Positions 1 through 9,861 of a stretch of 64,000 nucleotides of DNA are shown in pieces; the stretch's first letter is position 1, and each line of letters starts with the position of its first letter. The notes below the pieces were generated by a model. That model was given only the letters and a program-made list of their open reading frames with translations. It did not search any database and was not told the DNA's origin. The stretch covers positions 101,627-165,626 of the forward strand of contig NZ_LMKO01000002.1 of the NCBI RefSeq assembly GCF_001421705.1, given 5' to 3'. Source of the stretch: Xylophilus sp. Leaf220. GTDB taxonomy: Bacteria; Pseudomonadota; Gammaproteobacteria; Burkholderiales; Burkholderiaceae_C. The position numbers and the translations under genes were made by a program.

Positions 1-352
1 GGTGGAACAGGATCGGGGTCGAGATGTTGTAGGGCAGGTTGCCCACCACTCTCAATTTGGGAGCATCCAGCCGTTGCGCGACTTCGGTGAAGTCCACTTT
101 CAGCACGTCGGATTCGATCACGTCGAGCTGCGGCCGGGCGCGCAGGCGCACCGCCAGGTCGCGGTCGAGCTCGATCACGGTGAGCTTGCCGCCGAGGCGC
201 TCGACCAGCGGCTGGGTCAGCGCGGCCAGGCCGGGGCCGATCTCGACCATCGGGTCGCCCGGCTGCGGATCGATCGCCTGGACGATGTCCTCGATGATCC
301 CGCGGTCGGACAGGAAGTGCTGGCCGAAGCGCTTGCGTGCGATGTGCCTCAT
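1..352 (-). CDS. rsmA: 16S rRNA (adenine1518/1519-N6)-dimethyltransferase RsmA, N-terminal part
   Basis: The gene runs off the left edge, so only the first 117 or so residues are present. The product dimethylates two adjacent adenines in the helix 45 loop of 16S rRNA during 30S assembly. The fragment begins [14 protein letters not shown], shows the SAM-binding stretch [11 protein letters not shown] and reaches the catalytic NLPYNIS motif of the family. The ATG start at 352 is supported by the usual KRFGQHFL opening. It lies 13 bp downstream of the surA stop on the same strand, so lptD, surA and rsmA probably form one operon. The pdxA gene that sits between surA and rsmA in enterobacteria is absent. 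Confidence 0.95.
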   Translation of the reverse strand, partial: MRHIARKRFGQHFLSDRGIIEDIVQAIDPQPGDPMVEIGPGLAALTQPLVERLGGKLTVIELDRDLAVRLRARPQLDVIESDVLKVDFTEVAQRLDAPKLRVVGNLPYNISTPILFH

Positions 353-365
353 GCGCGGGCCGGCC

Positions 366-1835
366 TCACCACTGGGGCGGCTCGCGGAATTCGACGTACG
401 CCCGGCCGCGGGTCTCCTGCGCCCAGGTGACGAAGGCCTCGTCGAGCTTCTTCTCCCGGGCGGCGCTGCGGGCCAGGTCGCGCTGCTCGCGCTGGGTCAG
501 CGTGTGCTGGCGCCGCTCGACCAGCTGGATCAGGTGGACGCCGAAGCGCGACACCACCGGCTGGCTGATGTCGCCCGGGGCCATGCCGTCGAGCGCCTCT
601 TCGAACTCGGGCACGAACTGGCCGGGGTTGGCCCAGCCCAGGTCGCCGCCGTCCTTGGCGCTGCCGTCGCTCGAGTATTCGCGCGCCAGCGACTGGAAGT
701 CGGCCTGGCCCGACTGGACGCGGCGCTTGTAGTCCTGCAGCCGCGCGATGGCGGCGGCCTCGGTCAGCTGCGGGCCGGCGCGCAGCAGGATGTGGCGGGC
801 ATGCGTCTGGGTGACGACGCCGGTGCCGATGCCGCCCTGGTTGCGCTCGATCAGCTTGAGCACGTGGAAGCCGGCGGGCGACCGGATCGGGCCGACGATG
901 CCGCCGACCGCCTCGTTCTTGACCGCGTCGACGAAGAGCTGCGGATAGCGGTCGCTGCTGCGCAGGCCCAACTGGCCGCCGCTGGTGCGCTCGGCCGCGT
1001 CCGACATCTCGGCGGCCACCTTGCCGAAGTCCTCGCCGGCACGCACCCGGTCGGCGGCGCGCTGGGCCTTGGCCTGCAGCGTGGCGATCTCCGACGGCGT
1101 GGCGTTCTCGGGCACGATGACCAGCACGTGGCCCAGGTTGATGTCGACGCTGGTGGGGTCGGCGGGCTTGCCGCGCTGGTCGCGGATGTACTGGTCGACC
1201 TCCAGGTCGCTGACCTTCACCCGGCCTTCGACCTCGCGGTCGCGCAGCCGCAGCAGGGTCAGCTGGCTGCGCAGGTCTTCGCGGAAGCGGGCCTGCGGAA
1301 TGCCGTCGGCGGCGAGCCGGCGGCGCATCTCGGCCACCTCGACGCCGTTCTGGCGGGCCACGCTCTGCTCTGCCTGGTCGACCGCCGCGTCGTCCACCTT
1401 GATGCCGGTGTCCTTGGCCTGCTGGAGCTGGGCCTTCTCGTTGATGAGCCGCTCGACCACCTGGCGCACGAAGACGTTGCGCGGCGGCAGCGGATTGCCG
1501 GCCTGGGCCGCCTGCTGGGCGGCGCGCTCGGCACGGATGCGCACCTCGCTGTTGAGGATGGGCTCCGAGTTGACGATGGCGACGATGTAGTCGGCCTGCT
1601 GCGGCGAGGCCGAAGGCGACGACAGCGACGCGCCGGAAGGGGACGCGCCGGCCGCGCCCCGCGGACTGCCGGAGGAGGAGCCCGCCGGCGTGGCCGGCGC
1701 GATCGCGTCGGCACCGGCACCGCGAGGCAGCCCCAGGCCGGGCGAACCCGACGGTCGCAGCCCCTGCGCGAGCGCGCCGGAGGCCATCAGGGTCGCCAGG
1801 CAGGCCAGCGGCAGGACGTGAGCACGGATCTTCAT
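366..1835 (-). CDS. surA: Periplasmic peptidyl-prolyl isomerase and chaperone SurA
   Basis: This is the periplasmic chaperone that delivers unfolded outer-membrane proteins, LptD among them, to the assembly machinery. The 489-aa product starts with a signal peptide ([25 protein letters not shown]). About 55 residues of Ser/Pro/Gly/Ala-rich linker follow, then the SurA N domain (from about residue 80, [18 protein letters not shown]), and two parvulin domains. The first contains [16 protein letters not shown]; the second contains [11 protein letters not shown] and ends [13 protein letters not shown] chose the second in-frame Met (1835) because it gives a clean signal peptide; an ATG 12 codons upstream is also open. 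The protein is longer than the E. coli form (428 aa) mainly because of the linker. Confidence 0.95.
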   Translation of the reverse strand: MKIRAHVLPLACLATLMASGALAQGLRPSGSPGLGLPRGAGADAIAPATPAGSSSGSPRGAAGASPSGASLSSPSASPQQADYIVAIVNSEPILNSEVRIRAERAAQQAAQAGNPLPPRNVFVRQVVERLINEKAQLQQAKDTGIKVDDAAVDQAEQSVARQNGVEVAEMRRRLAADGIPQARFREDLRSQLTLLRLRDREVEGRVKVSDLEVDQYIRDQRGKPADPTSVDINLGHVLVIVPENATPSEIATLQAKAQRAADRVRAGEDFGKVAAEMSDAAERTSGGQLGLRSSDRYPQLFVDAVKNEAVGGIVGPIRSPAGFHVLKLIERNQGGIGTGVVTQTHARHILLRAGPQLTEAAAIARLQDYKRRVQSGQADFQSLAREYSSDGSAKDGGDLGWANPGQFVPEFEEALDGMAPGDISQPVVSRFGVHLIQLVERRQHTLTQREQRDLARSAAREKKLDEAFVTWAQETRGRAYVEFREPPQW

Positions 1836-1935
1836 GGCGGTAGGACTCGCAAGACGGGGCAGGAGTTGCATTCGGGAGGGGCGATCGGTGGGGGTGCCGT
1901 CGATGGCCGCCGGCCGGGCGCTCCCGGCAGGGCGG

Positions 1936-4452
1936 TCAATCGTAGCGGCTGAAACGGCTCGGGGTGGCGATGTCCTCGCGCAGGTACTGGTAGCGCGGGA
2001 CGTTGCGGCGCAGCACCTGCAGCGGGTTGGAGCCGACGCTGGAGAAGCCGAAGAACTCGACCTGGAACAGGATCCGCTTGGTGGCGGTGGTGTTGCTGCT
2101 CTGCAGACGCTCCAGCACCACCCGGCCGATCCAGCAGTCGCCCTCGTACTCGAGGCCGACCACCGAATCGACGATCTTGCTGTCGAGCATGCTGTAGTTC
2201 ATGCGGCCCACGGCGTAGACGTTGCCCGGGCCCAGGCCGCGGCCCGCGATGCGGGTCATGTCGCGCTTGCCCCAGCTCCAGAGGTCGTTGATCGGCCACT
2301 GCCAGCCGACGTCGATCATCTCGCTGGTGCCGCGCTGCTGGCGGTAGGCCGCGCTGATGGTGCGGAAATCGCCGGGGTTGAAGCGTCCGCCGATCGAGGA
2401 GCGCACCGAGCGGTCGGTCTTCGGGTTGTACTGGACGGTCGAGTCGAATGCCCAGCGCGGCGTCCAGTTGATCGAGGCGCCCAGCATGATGTCGCTCAGC
2501 CGGTCGGTGACGGTGGACTCGCCCGGCATCACGATGCGCTGGTCGCGAAAGCGCAGCCGCTGCGCGATGCCGAAGCGCGCCGCCTCGGCGCCGGTGTCGG
2601 CGTCGATGAAGCGGGTGGTGGTGCCGACGGTCAGCAGGTTGTTGTCGGAGATCCGGTCCTGGCCGACGAAGGCGTTCTCGGTGTAGATCGAGGCGAAGTT
2701 GAAGTCGGCCCGCGTCGTGTCGTAGACCGGCAGGTAGTTCTGGTCGACGAAGGGCGTGTAGACGTAGAAGGCGCGTGGCTCCAGCGTCTGGATCAGGTTG
2801 CGGCCGAAGAGGCGGGTGTCGCGCTCGAAGACCAGGCCGCTGTCGAGGCTCACCGTCGGCACGGTGCGGCTGGCGGTGGTCTGGTTGTTGGAGGCCAGCG
2901 GGCTGTCGAACTTGTAGCTGGCGCTGTTGATCAGCGCCTTGGGCGTGATGAACCAGCCCGGCGCCACCCACGGGTGGCTGACCTGGGCCATCGCGACGCT
3001 GCGGTTGGCGTTGGGCTGGTTGGTGAGCGCGGTGCGCGACTGGAACTGGGTGTAGTCGCCGTCCACCGAGAAATCGAAGCCGCCGTAGTCGACCTTGGCG
3101 TACTTGGCGGTGACCTGCGGCAGCCGGTCGTAGGGCGGCGTGATCGGGGAGTTGACGTCCTGCAGCACCTGCCACTTGAGGGCGCGCGCCGAGGCGGAGA
3201 AGTCGCCCTTGCTCCAGAGGAACGTCAGGTCGGTCGGCAGCAGCCGCTGGGTGAGCGAGCCCACGGTGCGGGTGAAGTCGCGCCAGTAGTTGTCGTCGCT
3301 CACCTGGTTGAGGTTGAGGTTCATGCCGACGGTGCCGATCGCGGCGATGCCGGTGTCGAACGTGCCGAAGTGCTGCGCCGCGATGCCCCAGCGCTCGCGC
3401 TCGCGCAGCTTGTCGGTCGGCATGTAGTTGCCGCGCATCTGGCCGCGGTAGTTGCTCTCCAGGTAGCGGAATTCGCCGCCGAAGTCGACGCCGCGCTTGC
3501 TCATGACCGTCGGGTAGAGCGTGGCGTCGCGGTTGGGCGCGATGTTCCAGTAGTACGGAATCGTGGTCTCGGCGCCGCTGATGTTGTTGATGCCGAACAC
3601 CGGCGGCAAGAGGCCGGACTGTCGGGTTTCCGACAACGGGAAGGTCACGCTCGGCAGCTCCGGCGTGCGCAGGCCCTTGAACTGCACCACCGCGCCCTCG
3701 GCGGTGCCGGTCTCGGCGCGCTGGTCGATCGTGATCGTGCGGGCGGTGACCATCCACTCGGGCACCCAGCCGGCGCCGGGGCGGCGCACGCAGGTGGTGT
3801 AGTTGCCGCTGTGGATCACCATCGTCTCTTCGTCGATGAAATCCACCCGCTCGGCCTCGCCGTGCGCGTCGTTCTTGATGAAGACGTAGCGCGGGCGCAC
3901 GAAGAAGCCCTCGAACGCGTCGACGTGCAGCTCCAGCTGCGGGCCCTGGAAGATGTCCCCGCCGCGGTTGATGTAGACGTCGCCCAGCGCCTTGGCCAGG
4001 TCGTCGGGCTGGGTGTATTCGAGCTGGTTGGCCCGGATCACCAGCGGGCCGCGGCGCAACTCGGCGTTGCCCTTGACGATGGTGTTGAAGTCGGCGGTGC
4101 CGTCGATGTTGTCGCCGGTGACGAAGCTCGGGCGCTGCTTGCCTTCGTTGCCGTCGATCGTCTCGCGCAGCAAGGGCGTGCGGCGCAGCACCAGGGGCGC
4201 ATCGGCCACGGCGTTGCCGGTGGCAGCCGCGGGAGCGTCTGCCGCGGTGGTGGCCGCGGCGCCGGCACCGGCGCCGGCCGGGGTATCGGCCACCGGTGCC
4301 TCGCCGATGTTCTGCGCCCGCAGCGGGGCGCCCTGCAGCAGTGCGGCGGCCACCAGGGCCAGGGGCGTCAGGCGGGTCGAGAGGCGTGCAGGGCTCGCGC
4401 GGCGACCGCGGCGGGGGCGCGGGGCCGGTGGTGTCGTCGTCAGGTCATGCAT
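1936..4452 (-). CDS. lptD: LPS-assembly outer-membrane protein LptD
   Basis: LptD forms the outer-membrane beta-barrel that inserts lipopolysaccharide into the outer leaflet, together with the lipoprotein LptE. The 838-aa product has a signal peptide after a basic N-terminus. An OstA/LptA-like periplasmic domain follows (around residues 110-220, with TADFNTIVKGNAELRRG and ANQLEYTQPDDLA), and then a long barrel ending in RFSRYD. Only two cysteines are present in the whole chain, one in TTCVRRPG and one near the C-terminus in EGDCWIGRV, against four in E. coli. The start could be 4452 (MHDLTT) or five codons upstream. The neighbours surA and rsmA downstream are the standard context; the sugar kinase gene is divergent. 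Confidence 0.96.
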   Translation of the reverse strand: MHDLTTTPPAPRPRRGRRASPARLSTRLTPLALVAAALLQGAPLRAQNIGEAPVADTPAGAGAGAAATTAADAPAAATGNAVADAPLVLRRTPLLRETIDGNEGKQRPSFVTGDNIDGTADFNTIVKGNAELRRGPLVIRANQLEYTQPDDLAKALGDVYINRGGDIFQGPQLELHVDAFEGFFVRPRYVFIKNDAHGEAERVDFIDEETMVIHSGNYTTCVRRPGAGWVPEWMVTARTITIDQRAETGTAEGAVVQFKGLRTPELPSVTFPLSETRQSGLLPPVFGINNISGAETTIPYYWNIAPNRDATLYPTVMSKRGVDFGGEFRYLESNYRGQMRGNYMPTDKLRERERWGIAAQHFGTFDTGIAAIGTVGMNLNLNQVSDDNYWRDFTRTVGSLTQRLLPTDLTFLWSKGDFSASARALKWQVLQDVNSPITPPYDRLPQVTAKYAKVDYGGFDFSVDGDYTQFQSRTALTNQPNANRSVAMAQVSHPWVAPGWFITPKALINSASYKFDSPLASNNQTTASRTVPTVSLDSGLVFERDTRLFGRNLIQTLEPRAFYVYTPFVDQNYLPVYDTTRADFNFASIYTENAFVGQDRISDNNLLTVGTTTRFIDADTGAEAARFGIAQRLRFRDQRIVMPGESTVTDRLSDIMLGASINWTPRWAFDSTVQYNPKTDRSVRSSIGGRFNPGDFRTISAAYRQQRGTSEMIDVGWQWPINDLWSWGKRDMTRIAGRGLGPGNVYAVGRMNYSMLDSKIVDSVVGLEYEGDCWIGRVVLERLQSSNTTATKRILFQVEFFGFSSVGSNPLQVLRRNVPRYQYLREDIATPSRFSRYD

Positions 4453-4558
4453 CGGTCGGGACATCCATCGGCGGTGCGCTGCGTGCAGGAGGGGGAAAGG
4501 TCGGCAAGGATTCGCAGGCCGGCGCCCGGAGGTCGGCTTTGTAGAATCCGGATTATCC

Positions 4559-5707
4559 ATGACCCCATCCGCTCCCCCCGCCGCCGGCCTGCACCCACCC
4601 GGCACCGATGCCGGCCCCGCCACCGCGTCTTCTCCTGCAGACACCGGGCCCATCGCCTGGGCCGATCCGGCGCGTGGCGCCGCGTTCGCGGGATGGCTCG
4701 CGGCACGGTCTCAGGCGCACGGCGTGCGGCCCGAGACGCTGCGCGCAGCGTCGGCCGATGCGAGCTTCCGCCGCTATTTCCGGATCGACGCACCGGGCCT
4801 GCGCGGCGGTACCGCGATCGTGATGGACGCCCCGCCCGCCCTGGAGGACAGCCGGCCTTTCGTGCAGGTGGCCGGCCTGCTGGACGCGGCCGGCGTGCGG
4901 GTGCCGCGCATCCTGGACTGGGACGCGGCGCAGGGCTTCATGCTGCTGGAAGACCTGGGACGGCGCACCGTGCTGGAGACGATAGCCCCGGACGATGCCG
5001 CCGGCGCCCTGCCCTACTACCTGCGCGCGATCGAGTCGCTGGTCGCGTGGCAGCGCGCGTCGCGCCCCGGCGAACTGCCGGCCTACGACGCACCGCTGCT
5101 GCACCGCGAGTTGCAACTGTTTCCCGACTGGTACCTGGCGCGCCACCGCGGTGTCGCCGTCGAGGGCGATATCGCCGCCACGCTGGCCAGCACTTTCGAC
5201 ACCCTGGTCGCCCACAACCTCACCGCCGCGCCGGTGTACGTGCACCGCGACTTCATGCCCCGCAACCTGATGGTGGACGATGCCGACCCCGCCGGCCCGC
5301 TGGGCGTGCTCGATTTCCAGGACGCGGTCTATGGCCCGATCACCTACGACATCGCCAGCCTGACCCGGGACGCCTTCCTGAGCTGGGAAGAAGACATGGT
5401 GCTGGAGGTGACGGTGCGCTACTGGGAGCAGGCCCGCAAGGCCGGCCTGCCGGTCGATCCGGACTTCGGCGCCTTCTACCGCGCGGTCGAGTGGATGGGC
5501 CTGCAGCGCCATCTGAAGGTGGCGGGCATCTTCGCCCGCATCACCCTGCGCGACGGCAAACCGAAATACCTGGCCGACACGCCGCGCTTCATCGCCTACA
5601 TCCGATCTACCGCCGGCCGCTACCGCGAGCTGCTGCCGCTGCTGCGGCTGGTGGACAAGGTCGAGAAGATCGAGACCTCGACCGGCTTCGCGTTCGGTCG
5701 CGTGTAG
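4559..5707 (+). CDS. amgK: Phosphotransferase of the AmgK (anomeric MurNAc/GlcNAc kinase) type
   Basis: The 382-aa protein belongs to the aminoglycoside-phosphotransferase (APH) fold. Catalytic-loop residues are visible in VYVHRDFMPRNLMVDD (HxDxxxxN) and the magnesium-binding Asp in GVLDFQDAVYGP. In Pseudomonas the family member AmgK phosphorylates MurNAc and GlcNAc at the anomeric carbon for cell-wall recycling, normally beside murU and divergent from lptD. The divergent lptD position is kept here, but no murU nucleotidyltransferase follows; the next gene is rsmE. The ATG at 4559 was chosen because upstream in-frame sequence is antisense to lptD. The function is inferred from fold and context; substrate specificity cannot be read from the sequence. 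Confidence 0.8.
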   Translation: MTPSAPPAAGLHPPGTDAGPATASSPADTGPIAWADPARGAAFAGWLAARSQAHGVRPETLRAASADASFRRYFRIDAPGLRGGTAIVMDAPPALEDSRPFVQVAGLLDAAGVRVPRILDWDAAQGFMLLEDLGRRTVLETIAPDDAAGALPYYLRAIESLVAWQRASRPGELPAYDAPLLHRELQLFPDWYLARHRGVAVEGDIAATLASTFDTLVAHNLTAAPVYVHRDFMPRNLMVDDADPAGPLGVLDFQDAVYGPITYDIASLTRDAFLSWEEDMVLEVTVRYWEQARKAGLPVDPDFGAFYRAVEWMGLQRHLKVAGIFARITLRDGKPKYLADTPRFIAYIRSTAGRYRELLPLLRLVDKVEKIETSTGFAFGRV

Positions 5708-5735
5708 GGCACGTTCACAGATAGAAAAGGCCTGA

Positions 5736-5778
5736 AGCCGGCGCACTGTGCCGGCTACTAGCTATACATTTTCATAGC
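5736..5778. repeat. Two-part intergenic repeat (GC hairpin + GCTAT/ATAGC element), copy 1
   Basis: AGCCGGC at 5736-5742 pairs with GCCGGCT at 5750-5756. Five bases further on, GCTAT (5761-5765) pairs with ATAGC (5774-5778). The same two modules recur at 23318-23358, 29711-29751, 57892-57933, 59433-59474 and 63662-63703, and as single modules elsewhere. This copy ends only three bases before the rsmE start codon, where a ribosome-binding site would be expected. Confidence 0.8.
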
Positions 5779-5781
5779 ATC

Positions 5782-6516
5782 ATGCCCCGTTTCCATTGTC
5801 CCGAGCCGCTCGCCACCGGCGCCACCCTGTCGCTGCCGCCGGGCACCGCACGCCATGTGCAGGTGCTGCGCTACCAGCCGGGCGATGCGCTGACGCTGTT
5901 CGACGGGCGGGGCGGCGAGTACGACTGCACCGTGCTGCGCATGGGCCGTAGCGATGTCGAGGTGCAGGTGGGCGCGCACACCGCCGTCGAGCGCGAGGCG
6001 CCGCGGCGGGTGGTGCTGGCGGTCGGCATGCCGGCCAACGAGCGGATGGACTGGCTGGTGGAAAAGGCGACCGAGCTGGGCGCCGCCGGCATCCAGCCGC
6101 TGGCCACCGCCCGCACCGTGCTGCGGCTGAAGGGCGAGCGGGCCGACAAGAAGATCGCCCACTGGCAGGCGGTGGCGGTGGCCGCCTGCGAGCAGTGCGG
6201 CCGCAACCGGGTGCCCGCCGTGGCGCCGGTGGCCGACCTCTCCGCGTGGCTCGCGTCCCTGCCGCCGCTGTCGGAGGCCTGTGGCCCACGCCTGCTGCTC
6301 TCCCTGCACGCCCAGGCGGTGCCGCTGGCGCAGGCGGTGGCCGATGCCGCCGATCTGGGCACCACCGTCACCGTGCTCTCCGGCCCCGAAGGCGGCCTGG
6401 CGCCGGAGGAAGAAGCGGCGGCCCTGGCGACCGGCTTCAGGGCGGTGCGACTGGGTGCGCCGGTGCTGCGGGCCGAAACCGCCCCGTTGGCGGTGCTGGC
6501 GCGGCTGGCGCTGTAG
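5782..6516 (+). CDS. rsmE: 16S rRNA (uracil1498-N3)-methyltransferase RsmE
   Basis: RsmE is a SPOUT-class (knotted) methyltransferase that methylates U1498 of 16S rRNA in the assembled 30S subunit. The 244-aa length is typical. The N-terminal PUA-like domain begins MPRFHCPEPL and contains RHVQVLRYQPGDALTLFDG. The C-terminal knot shows LSGPEGGLAPEE and RLGAPVLRAETAPLAVLA, the SAM-binding signature of the family. A dispersed repeat abuts the start codon and no clear Shine-Dalgarno sequence is seen, so initiation may be weak or the gene may be translated from an unusual leader. Confidence 0.95.
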   Translation: MPRFHCPEPLATGATLSLPPGTARHVQVLRYQPGDALTLFDGRGGEYDCTVLRMGRSDVEVQVGAHTAVEREAPRRVVLAVGMPANERMDWLVEKATELGAAGIQPLATARTVLRLKGERADKKIAHWQAVAVAACEQCGRNRVPAVAPVADLSAWLASLPPLSEACGPRLLLSLHAQAVPLAQAVADAADLGTTVTVLSGPEGGLAPEEEAAALATGFRAVRLGAPVLRAETAPLAVLARLAL

Positions 6517-6650
6517 CAGCGCAGGGCCGTTCGGGGCCGCGCCGGCCTCAAGGCCCAAAGAGCGCGGCACCACTGCCGTGCCGACGCCATGCGCCGTCGT
6601 AAAAATGACACATTCCTGACCGTCTACCCTGATTTTATTCGGCGGACTGT

Positions 6651-6679
6651 AATTGCGACTAAGAGTTGTTCTTATCTGT
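6651..6679 (+). promoter_or_regulatory. Probable Fur box upstream of the siderophore receptor
   Basis: The stretch contains GCGACTAAGAGTTGTTCTTA, which resembles the betaproteobacterial Fur operator (GCGAATGAGAATTATTCTC-type, an imperfect inverted repeat). It lies about 95 bp upstream of the receptor start in an AT-richer island that also holds a possible promoter. The match is imperfect and was made by eye; the iron-related gene order downstream supports it. Confidence 0.5.
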
Positions 6680-6771
6680 ATCTAGAATCGGCGCCGACGC
6701 ATCGCGTGCGGCTGCCACGGCTGGCCGCACGCCGTGTATCCACCTCTAACAGACACCAACAAGGTTCGACC

Positions 6772-9069
6772 ATGGCCGCTTCCGCCCGCCCTTCCACCCC
6801 TCGCCCGGCACCGCGCCGCGCCGCTGCCACCGCATCGACTGCCGCCGACCATGCACTGTTCCCGCTGGGCGCGCTGATGCTGGCGGCCTCTGTCGGCAGC
6901 TGGGCGCAGTCGGCACCGGCCGGCAACGTGTCGTTGAAGCCGGTCACCGTCACCGAGAAGGCCGAGGCGCCGCAGGGCAAGGAAGCGCTGCAGACCACCA
7001 AGAGCAGCATCGGCAAGGGCAACCAGGACATCCGCGACATCCCGCAGTCGATCACCGTCGTCACCGAGAAGCTGATCGACGACATCAAGCTCGACACGCT
7101 GAAGGACGCGCTGCACTACACCGCCGGCATTACCTTCGCCGCGACCGAGAACGGCACCGACCAGGACATCCGCCTGCGCGGCTTCCCGATCGCCAGCACC
7201 GGCGACCTGATGATCGACGGCATGCGCGACCCGTCGCAGTACGACCGCGACACCTTCAACCTCGACCGGGTCGAGGTGATGCGCGGATCGGCCTCGATGC
7301 TGTTCGGCCGCGGCTCCACCGGCGGCGTGGTCAACCAGGTCAACAAGAAGCCGGTGCTCGCCGACCAGACCGACGTGGTCGGCACCGTGGGCACCGCGGG
7401 CTACCTGCGCACCACCGCCGACTTCAACATCCGCACCGGCGAGACCTCGGCCCTGCGGATCAACGCGATGTACAACAAGGCCGACAACGGCGGCGCCGAC
7501 ATCGACAAGAACGGCATCGCGCCCAGCTTCAGCTGGGGCCTGGGCACGGCCGACGAGTTCACCGTCGGCCTGTTCCACCTGAAGAACAACAACACGCCGA
7601 TGTCGGCGATCCGCTACCTCAACGGCGGCCTGGCACCGGTCAAGCCGGGCAACTTCTACGGCACCCGCGCCGACTTCGTCGACGGCGAGGCCAACTACCT
7701 GCACGGCGCCTGGAAGCACGTGTTCGACAACGGCGGCGAGCTGCGCAGCCAGATCCGCAGCGGCGTGTTCGAGCGCGCCCAGTGGAGCACCGCGGCCGGC
7801 TTCTGCGGCGCGGCGCCCACCGCCGCCGGCGCCTGTCCCACCGGCGCGCCGGCGGTCACCTCGCTCAACCCCAACACCTTCCTCACCCGCTCGGGCCTCA
7901 CGCCCCGCAAGGACCGCTACAAGGCGACGTATGCGCAAAGCGACTACAGCAACGCCTTCGACTGGTTCGGCCTGCGCCACGAGGTGCTGACCGGTGTGGA
8001 CGCGGCGCACGAAGAGGCCAACCGCTTCCAGAACAACGGCAGCACCCTCGGCACCCGCCCGGCCACCACCATCGGCACGCCCGACGACGGGGCCGGGCTG
8101 GTCGGCACCCGCCTGTCGCCGCAGTGGCGCAACTCCAGCAACTACAGCGCCAAGGCCTTCGGCGTGTACGCGCAGGACCTGGTGCAGGTGGCCCCCGCCT
8201 GGAAGCTGCTGGGCGGCGTGCGTTATGACAACTTCAAGGGCGACTTCGAGCAGCTGGCCTATGCCACCGGCGCCAACGGCGCGCTGACCAACATCGCCCG
8301 CACCCGGCTGAAGGAGTCGCCGTGGAGCTACCGCGGCGGCGTGCTGTTCCAGCCCTCGCCGACGCAGTCGTACCACCTCTCCTACGGCACCTCGTTCAAC
8401 ACCTCGGCCGACACCTACCAGTACGTCACCCCGCAGAACGCCAACACCCCGCCGGAGAAGAGCCGCAACATCGAACTGGGCGCCAAGCTCGACTGGCTGG
8501 ACGGCAAGCTCTCGACCCGCGGCGCGATCTTCCGCACCGAGAAGTACAACGAGCGCACCACCGACGCCGACTTCGCCGGCACCGCCTACACCCTCTCGGG
8601 CAAGCGCCACACCGCCGGCCTGGAGCTGGACGTGGTCGGCCGCATCACCCCGCAGTGGGAGGTCTACGGCTCCTACACCTGGGTGCCGGTCGCGAAGATC
8701 GACGCGGCCGGCGTCGCCGCCGGTGCGCAGGCCTCGGTCGGCCAGCGGGTGGGCCTGACGCCCAAGCAGTCGGGCGCGGTATGGGTCAGCTACCAGGCGA
8801 CGCCGAAGCTGCGCGTGGCCCTCGGCGGCCACGGCGCCACCGAGAACCGGCCGCTGACCGGCACCACCGGCGCCGCCTCGGCCACCGCCCGCGTGCCCGG
8901 CTTCATGGTCGCCGACGCGATGGCCGAGTACAAGTTCACGCCCGACGTGTTCGCCCAGATCAACGTCAACAACCTGCGCAACAAGGCCTACGGCGACCAG
9001 CTGTACCCGGGCTTCACGATCCTGGGCCCGAAGCGCCAGGTACTGGCGACCCTTGGCGTGAGGTTCTAG
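6772..9069 (+). CDS. TonB-dependent catecholate-type siderophore receptor (Fiu-like)
   Basis: The 765-aa outer-membrane receptor imports a ferric siderophore with energy from TonB. A long positively charged leader with a signal peptide ends at about AQSAPAG. The plug domain follows ([45 protein letters not shown]), then a 22-strand-type barrel ending in a C-terminal aromatic residue (LATLGVRF). The ATG at 6772 was chosen over upstream in-frame codons because it starts the leader just after a GGTTCGACC spacer. The gene is followed 11 bp later by a PiuC-type dioxygenase, the pairing seen for fiu/ybiX and piuA/piuC. Family membership is firm; the actual siderophore is unknown. Confidence 0.93.
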   Translation: MAASARPSTPRPAPRRAAATASTAADHALFPLGALMLAASVGSWAQSAPAGNVSLKPVTVTEKAEAPQGKEALQTTKSSIGKGNQDIRDIPQSITVVTEKLIDDIKLDTLKDALHYTAGITFAATENGTDQDIRLRGFPIASTGDLMIDGMRDPSQYDRDTFNLDRVEVMRGSASMLFGRGSTGGVVNQVNKKPVLADQTDVVGTVGTAGYLRTTADFNIRTGETSALRINAMYNKADNGGADIDKNGIAPSFSWGLGTADEFTVGLFHLKNNNTPMSAIRYLNGGLAPVKPGNFYGTRADFVDGEANYLHGAWKHVFDNGGELRSQIRSGVFERAQWSTAAGFCGAAPTAAGACPTGAPAVTSLNPNTFLTRSGLTPRKDRYKATYAQSDYSNAFDWFGLRHEVLTGVDAAHEEANRFQNNGSTLGTRPATTIGTPDDGAGLVGTRLSPQWRNSSNYSAKAFGVYAQDLVQVAPAWKLLGGVRYDNFKGDFEQLAYATGANGALTNIARTRLKESPWSYRGGVLFQPSPTQSYHLSYGTSFNTSADTYQYVTPQNANTPPEKSRNIELGAKLDWLDGKLSTRGAIFRTEKYNERTTDADFAGTAYTLSGKRHTAGLELDVVGRITPQWEVYGSYTWVPVAKIDAAGVAAGAQASVGQRVGLTPKQSGAVWVSYQATPKLRVALGGHGATENRPLTGTTGAASATARVPGFMVADAMAEYKFTPDVFAQINVNNLRNKAYGDQLYPGFTILGPKRQVLATLGVRF

Positions 9070-9080
9070 CATTCGACACC

Positions 9081-9773
9081 ATGCTGTTGCACGTACGTGA
9101 AGTCCTGACCCCGGCCGAAGTGGCGCGGGCCCGCGAGATCCTGGCCGATGCGCCGTGGGGCGACGGGCGGATCACCGCGGGGAGCCAGTCGGCGGAGGCC
9201 AAGAACAACGAACAGCTGCCCGAGGATTGCGATGCGACGCGGGCGGTGCAGCAGCTGCTGCTGCGCGGGCTGGAGCGGCACGCGGTGTTCTTCTCGGCCG
9301 CCCTGCCCAAGCAGATCTCGCCGCCGCTGTTCAACCGTTACGGCGGCGCGGCCAACAGCTTCGGCAACCACGTCGACAGCGCGGTGCGCTACCTGCGCAA
9401 CGGCGCGGGCCGGGTGCGCACCGACATCTCGTGCACCCTGTTCTTGTCGGAGCCCGGCGAGTACGACGGCGGCGAGCTGATGGTGGAGGACACCTTCGGC
9501 GAGCAGCGGGTGAAGCTGGCCGCCGGCGACCTGGTGCTGTATCCCGGCACCAGCGTGCACCGGGTGGAACCGGTGACCCGCGGGCACCGCATCGCCAGCT
9601 ATTTCTGGATCCAGAGCATGGTGCGCAGCGACGAGCAGCGCCGGCTGCTGTTCGAGATGGACAACCACCTGCGCCGGCTGCGCTCGGGCGCGCATCTGGG
9701 CGAGACCGATCCGTCGGTGATCGGCCTGACCTCGACCTACCACAACCTTTTGCGCATGTGGCTCGACGTCTGA
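9081..9773 (+). CDS. piuC: Fe(II)/2-oxoglutarate-dependent dioxygenase, PiuC/YbiX family
   Basis: The 230-aa protein belongs to the PKHD-type hydroxylase family that accompanies catecholate siderophore receptors. The iron-binding triad is visible as His97 and Asp99 ([10 protein letters not shown]) and His160 (TSVHRVEPV); Arg170 is the likely 2-oxoglutarate anchor. The length is close to the E. coli YbiX length. The start ATG follows the receptor stop by 11 bp, so the two are co-transcribed. The cellular substrate of this family is not established to my knowledge; a role in iron acquisition rests on linkage and iron regulation. Confidence 0.92.
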   Translation: MLLHVREVLTPAEVARAREILADAPWGDGRITAGSQSAEAKNNEQLPEDCDATRAVQQLLLRGLERHAVFFSAALPKQISPPLFNRYGGAANSFGNHVDSAVRYLRNGAGRVRTDISCTLFLSEPGEYDGGELMVEDTFGEQRVKLAAGDLVLYPGTSVHRVEPVTRGHRIASYFWIQSMVRSDEQRRLLFEMDNHLRRLRSGAHLGETDPSVIGLTSTYHNLLRMWLDV

Positions 9774-9822
9774 GAAGGGTGCATGAACCTACTGCGCACG
9801 CGCTACGGTTCCTGCACCCTTC
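9774..9822. repeat. Intercistronic 49-nt hairpin between piuC and the PepSY gene
   Basis: GAAGGGTGCA (9774-9783) pairs perfectly with TGCACCCTTC (9813-9822). After a single mismatch, GAACC (9785-9789) pairs with GGTTC (9807-9811), and GCG/CGC can pair in the apical part. No T-run follows, so it is not a classical terminator. It begins right after the piuC stop codon and may stabilise or attenuate the transcript. Confidence 0.75.
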
Positions 9823-9861
9823 CCGGCGTTGTGCAATGGCGCGAACCAACCAACGACAAGC

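Noticed and set aside
1834..5724. 1296-aa plus-strand open frame
   Set aside because: It is antisense to lptD, whose protein is clearly recognisable, and its translation is a Gly/Ala/Arg-rich shadow typical of high-GC DNA.
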